This document shows, piece by piece, positions 13,301 through 15,878 of a stretch of 15,878 nucleotides of DNA. The notes beneath the pieces were generated by a model. That model was not told where the DNA came from, searched no databases, and saw nothing but the letters and a program-made list of their open reading frames with translations. A program made the translations under genes and the position numbers. The stretch is from Pseudomonas sp. GTDB taxonomy: Bacteria > Pseudomonadota > Gammaproteobacteria > Pseudomonadales > Pseudomonadaceae. How positions within the stretch are numbered: the stretch's first letter is position 1; each line of letters starts with the position of its first letter. The stretch covers positions 1-15,878 of the forward strand of contig NZ_JASLAW010000147.1 of assembly GCF_030147005.1 (NCBI RefSeq). The letters are read 5' to 3'.

Positions 13301-13951
13301 TCAATGCTGCGAAATTGACTCAAGTTGTTGCAGAAGCAGCGCCGCCTGGGTGCGCGTGCGGACGCCAAGCTTGCGGAAAATCGCAGTGACATGGGCCTTG
13401 ATAGTCGCTTCCGACACGCTCAGCTCGTAGGCAATCTGCTTGTTCAACAAGCCTTCACAGACCATGGTCAGCACCCGGAACTGCTGAGGCGTCAAACTGG
13501 CCAGGCCATCACGCGCCGCCTTGGCCTCGTCGGACACGTTGATTTCTTCAAACGCTTGCGGTGGCCAGGACACATCGCCGTCCAATACTGCACGCACAGC
13601 CTGCTGAATATCTTCCATCGCGCTGGACTTAGGAATGAAGCCGCTGGCGCCGAACTCCTTGGAACGCACCACCACGTCGGCTTCTTCCTGGGCCGAGACC
13701 ATCACCACGGGAATCTGCGGATATTGCCCGCGCAGCAGCACCAACCCCGAAAAACCGTAGGCACCGGGCATGTTCAGGTCGAGCAGCACCAGGTCCCAGT
13801 CGGATTTTTCGGTCAAGCGGGTTTCCAGCTCGGCAATGCTCGCGACTTCGACCAGTCGGACATCCGGGCCAAGGCCCAGGGTAACGGCCTGATGCAGCGC
13901 ACTGCGAAACAGCGGGTGGTCATCGGCTATCAGGATTTCGTATGTGGCCAT
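13301..13951 (-). CDS. erdR: Response regulator ErdR (CrbR-type, NarL/LuxR family)
   Basis: The 216-residue protein has an N-terminal receiver domain with the acidic pair Asp10-Asp11, the phospho-acceptor Asp58 in LVLLDLNMPG, Ser86 and Lys108 (FIPKS). A LuxR-type helix-turn-helix follows (about 151-204, LTPQQFRVLTMVCEGLLNKQIAYELSVSEATIKAHVTAIFRKLGV). Next to dgkA this matches P. aeruginosa PA3604 (ErdR), which works with an MxtR/CrbS-type sensor kinase and controls acetyl-CoA synthetase and ethanol or acetate use. No kinase gene lies in this window, so the partner is encoded elsewhere, as in other pseudomonads. AGGA stands about ten bases before the ATG. Confidence 0.92.
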   Translation of the reverse strand: MATYEILIADDHPLFRSALHQAVTLGLGPDVRLVEVASIAELETRLTEKSDWDLVLLDLNMPGAYGFSGLVLLRGQYPQIPVVMVSAQEEADVVVRSKEFGASGFIPKSSAMEDIQQAVRAVLDGDVSWPPQAFEEINVSDEAKAARDGLASLTPQQFRVLTMVCEGLLNKQIAYELSVSEATIKAHVTAIFRKLGVRTRTQAALLLQQLESISQH

Positions 13952-14203
13952 TGATTAAATGATCCTGTTTTTTACGGGAGCCCTGATGGGTTCAGAGCTC
14001 GCCAGTACACAAGGCAACGGCCAGGCAGCCATCGCCACGGGGCACGCTCAACGTTAAAAACACGCGAAACAACGTCGAAAAACCACGGTAGCGCCCCAAT
14101 CGGCGCCCAGCATGCCCAGCGCAGCCTGGGGGGTCAAGCACTACGCCCATGGGGATTTTAGCGGGTTGCGTGATTAAGGTGCCATCATGCAAACGTCGAC
14201 TGG
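13952..14203. other. Intergenic region upstream of erdR
   Basis: About 250 bp lie between erdR and the 3' end of the DTW-domain gene. It has GC-rich imperfect dyads (for example CCCAGC-GCAG-CCTGGG around 14113-14130), but I could not assign a promoter for erdR or a terminator for the DTW gene. Open frames here have no ribosome sites. Confidence 0.35.
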
Positions 14204-14935
14204 TCATACCGTCGGGATATAGGGCGCCAAACGTGTGTGGACAACGTCCGTTTCATCCAGAGGCAACTGAAACTTGGCGGCCAGATAGTGCGTGCTGAAG
14301 ACATCAAGGTAGGCGTCCAGCACTTCGCTGGCGGCCTGATCATCAGCCAGCTCCAGGCACAGTGCGGCGACCTCGGCGGTGCAGAAATGATCATCACGCT
14401 TGGAGCGGCGCAACTTGTAACGTGACAACTGCTCCGGCGCCAGGCTCAGCACCGGCAAATGCTCAAGGTACGGGCTTTTGCGAAACATCTTGCGCGCTTC
14501 ACTCCAGGTTCCGTCCAGCAGAATGAACAGCGGGCGCTTGCCCTCTCCTGCATTAACCGCGCTGACCACCCGTTCAGGCGCCACGAATTCGCCGGGGAAC
14601 ACGATGTACGGCTGCCACTGCGGATCGGCCAGCAAGGTGAGCAGCTGCGGATCGACTTCGGTCCGCGACCAGGCGAACGCGGTGGTGTCGTCGATAACAT
14701 CGGCGATCAGCCAGCCGGTGTTGCTGGGTTTCATCGGCTCGACATCGTGCATCAACAGGCACATCGCAGATTTGGCCGCAACCGTCGGTCGCCACGCGCA
14801 CAGGCAATACTCGGGAATCACTCGGCAACCGGCACACCGCTCGGCACGCGATCCCCGATTGACGAAAGGCCTGACGGCTCTGGCCAGGCGTTGGGTACGC
14901 AAGCGGGAGACTGCGTGGCTCATTGGATGCGCCAT
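14204..14935 (-). CDS. DTW-domain protein, probable tRNA-uridine aminocarboxypropyltransferase (TapT/YfiP family)
   Basis: The 243-residue protein carries the DTW signature LLDGTWSEARKM (139-150) and the N-terminal metal-binding cysteines RCAGCRVIPEYCLC (Cys34, 37, 44, 46). Other conserved parts are MHDVEPMKPSNTGWL (62-76) and LRRSKRDDHFCTAEVAALCLE (175-195). Bacterial members such as E. coli TapT (YfiP) use S-adenosylmethionine to make acp3U at tRNA position 47; that role here is inferred from family. The start is uncertain: ATG at 14935 and in-frame ATG at 14923 (MSHAVSRLRTQRL) are both possible and neither has a Shine-Dalgarno sequence. It is divergent from the PA3611-like gene. Confidence 0.9.
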   Translation of the reverse strand: MAHPMSHAVSRLRTQRLARAVRPFVNRGSRAERCAGCRVIPEYCLCAWRPTVAAKSAMCLLMHDVEPMKPSNTGWLIADVIDDTTAFAWSRTEVDPQLLTLLADPQWQPYIVFPGEFVAPERVVSAVNAGEGKRPLFILLDGTWSEARKMFRKSPYLEHLPVLSLAPEQLSRYKLRRSKRDDHFCTAEVAALCLELADDQAASEVLDAYLDVFSTHYLAAKFQLPLDETDVVHTRLAPYIPTV

Positions 14936-15029
14936 AAAAACGGGTAGATCGACACGGGGGAGCTCGAAAGGAATTGAAGTGGGCGCAGTTTACCAGCGAT
15001 ACGCCTGGCTGGAGTGGCCGGTGCTCACC

Positions 15030-15035
15030 TATAAT
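15030..15035 (+). promoter_or_regulatory. Candidate -10 box for the PA3611-like gene
   Basis: A perfect TATAAT lies 66 bp before the start of the PA3611-like gene. No good -35 is visible at 16-18 bp, so an activator may be needed or the match may be fortuitous. Confidence 0.5.
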
Positions 15036-15101
15036 TGCGCGCCACTGAACGCACAGCGCAGTGGCTGGTCTATGCACCAGTAACCGAATCAGGAGAGTTT
15101 G

Positions 15102-15536
15102 ATGCTGCGTTCCATGCTGCGCCTCGTTGCCCCATCCGTCGCTATTGCGCTGGCCTTGCCCATGGGCGCCCACGCGGCCTCGCTGCTGGAGGCTCAAATG
15201 AACCGCAAGCTGCAAAGCGTCGCGACCGAAAGCAACAAGGACCTGCCCCGGGAAATTGATGAAAAAACCCTGGAAGTGGCCTACACCGTTGAGGGCATGC
15301 AGCTGATCGATCATCTCAGCGTACTGCCTGACCGCGCTGAACAAATGCGTGCCAACCCCAAGGCGGTGTATTTCCAACTGGGCCGTAGCGTATGCACCAA
15401 CCCAGGCTATCGCGAGCTGATGGCGAAGGGCGCGGTTATGCGCTACGAAATCACCGAGAACAAGACCAACCGTCCCGTAGCGTCGGTAAAATTCGCCGAA
15501 GCTGACTGCCCGGCGCCGGCCAAGAAGAAAAAGTAA
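15102..15536 (+). CDS. Secreted PA3611-like protein (quorum-sensing-regulated virulence factor family)
   Basis: The 144-residue precursor has a clear Sec signal peptide: positive start (MLRSMLR), hydrophobic core, and an AHA cleavage site at 23-25. The mature part of about 119 residues has two cysteines (Cys98, Cys136) that could form a disulfide, and a lysine-rich tail (AKKKK). Length, layout and location near an erdR/DTW neighbourhood fit P. aeruginosa PA3611 and its family, whose name comes from quorum-sensing control and a virulence effect in P. aeruginosa; the molecular function is unknown and that regulation need not hold here. The ATG at 15102 has AGGAG six bases upstream. Confidence 0.85.
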   Translation: MLRSMLRLVAPSVAIALALPMGAHAASLLEAQMNRKLQSVATESNKDLPREIDEKTLEVAYTVEGMQLIDHLSVLPDRAEQMRANPKAVYFQLGRSVCTNPGYRELMAKGAVMRYEITENKTNRPVASVKFAEADCPAPAKKKK

Positions 15537-15838
15537 CCCTGGCTTGTCTTCGCGCGTCGCTGCCTTGCGGCGCGCACTCCCTCGCTCCAGCGCCCACCTA
15601 CGAGTAGCCCCCCCGGATCAGTGACCAATAAGCGGTTGCCAGCCATGGGTTTTTCGGCCCATGATCGGATCATTCCATCAGCCCCCCCTGCAGCAGTATT
15701 CAATGCTGCGCTGTAACACTTTCAGGGCAAAAGAGGCCTGCCCTCCTGCGGCAAGCAACGACACATGCAGTGTCGTGGCCCCTGCTGACTATCGTCGGCT
15801 ATACAGGCCCTGTGAAGAAGGAGAAAGTTGAATGCCAT
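15537..15838. other. Hairpin-rich intergenic region before the right edge
   Basis: Roughly 300 bp with no supported gene but several dyads: GCGCGTCGC/GCGGCGCGC (15552-15575, one wobble), CATGGG/CCCATG (15644-15663), TGATCGGATCA (15662-15672), AGGGC/GCCCT (15724-15743 area), and ACGACAC-ATGCA-GTGTCGT (15758-15776). The first could end the PA3611-like transcript although it lacks a T run. The later ones may belong to a structured leader of the gene that starts at the edge, or to a small RNA. Confidence 0.45.
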
Positions 15839-15846
15839 ATGAATAG
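15832..15846 (+). CDS. Possible four-codon leader ORF (MPYE)
   Basis: AAGGAG (15818-15823) stands eight bases before ATG CCA TAT GAA TAG, the best Shine-Dalgarno placement in this stretch. The stop codon overlaps the next start (15839), which is in another frame and has no ribosome site at normal distance. It may be a translated leader that couples to the downstream gene, or a chance reading. Confidence 0.3.
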   Translation: MPYE

Positions 15847-15878
15847 AACGACACCCAGCTCGAACTTTTTGAAAAAAA
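15839..15878 (+). CDS. Start of a gene cut by the window end
   Basis: From ATG at 15839 a frame reads MNRTTPSSNFLKK and is still open at the end of the window. Only 13 residues are visible, so no family can be given. A positively charged beginning would fit an exported protein with a long signal peptide, but that is a guess. The nearest ribosome site (AAGGAG) is 15 bases away, which is too far for direct use. Confidence 0.3.
   Translation, partial: MNRTTPSSNFLKK

Noticed and set aside
1..15878. CRISPR array, tRNA or rRNA genes, integrase or transposase genes, toxin-antitoxin pairs, phage-defence genes
   Set aside because: I looked for regularly spaced repeats, tRNA 3' ends with flanking repeats, and protein motifs of these systems, and saw none; the only mobile-type DNA is the three REPINs.

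Overview
The window looks like chromosomal backbone from a fluorescent Pseudomonas, most likely of the P. fluorescens group. The evidence is high GC with Pseudomonas-style codon use, REP/REPIN repeats of the types common in that group, and a gene order that I recall from P. putida and P. aeruginosa (erdR - dgkA - finR - fpr, with a DTW-domain gene and a PA3611-like gene beside it). I see no insertion sequence, phage gene, integrase, CRISPR array, rRNA or tRNA gene.

Layout. At 1-231 two REPINs of different sequence type lie side by side. A TerB/DUF533 gene (minus) is divergent from opgD (plus, Tat-exported periplasmic glucan protein). After the opgD terminator comes a 61-codon gene of unknown function (minus). 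Next are an OYE-family flavin oxidoreductase (minus) and the K+ transporter kup (minus), each followed by a hairpin terminator. From 6877 to 10846 transcription is on the plus strand: rimO, a YjaB-like acetyltransferase, an RsuA-family pseudouridine-synthase-like protein, a YehS/DUF1456 protein and trmO. A terminator and a third REPIN separate these from fpr (minus), which is divergent from its probable LysR regulator finR (plus). finR converges on dgkA, which follows erdR on the minus strand. The last part holds a DTW-domain tRNA-modifying enzyme (minus), a secreted PA3611-like protein (plus) and about 300 bp of hairpin-rich DNA leading to a gene cut by the window end.

How the genes work together. 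Four genes act on, or descend from enzymes that act on, the translation apparatus: RimO on ribosomal protein S12, the RsuA-like protein, TrmO on tRNA t6A37 and the DTW enzyme on tRNA uridine. fpr/finR form a redox-stress module. Its intergenic region shows a good sigma70 promoter and a LysR-type box centred near -65. ErdR and DgkA sit in a likely short operon. OpgD and Kup both bear on osmotic adaptation.

The most unusual observation is the RsuA/RluB-type protein at 8905-9615. It keeps the S4 domain and the overall fold signature, but the catalytic aspartate and several other family-defining residues are replaced, so it is probably not an active pseudouridine synthase. I found no convincing new multi-gene system in this window.
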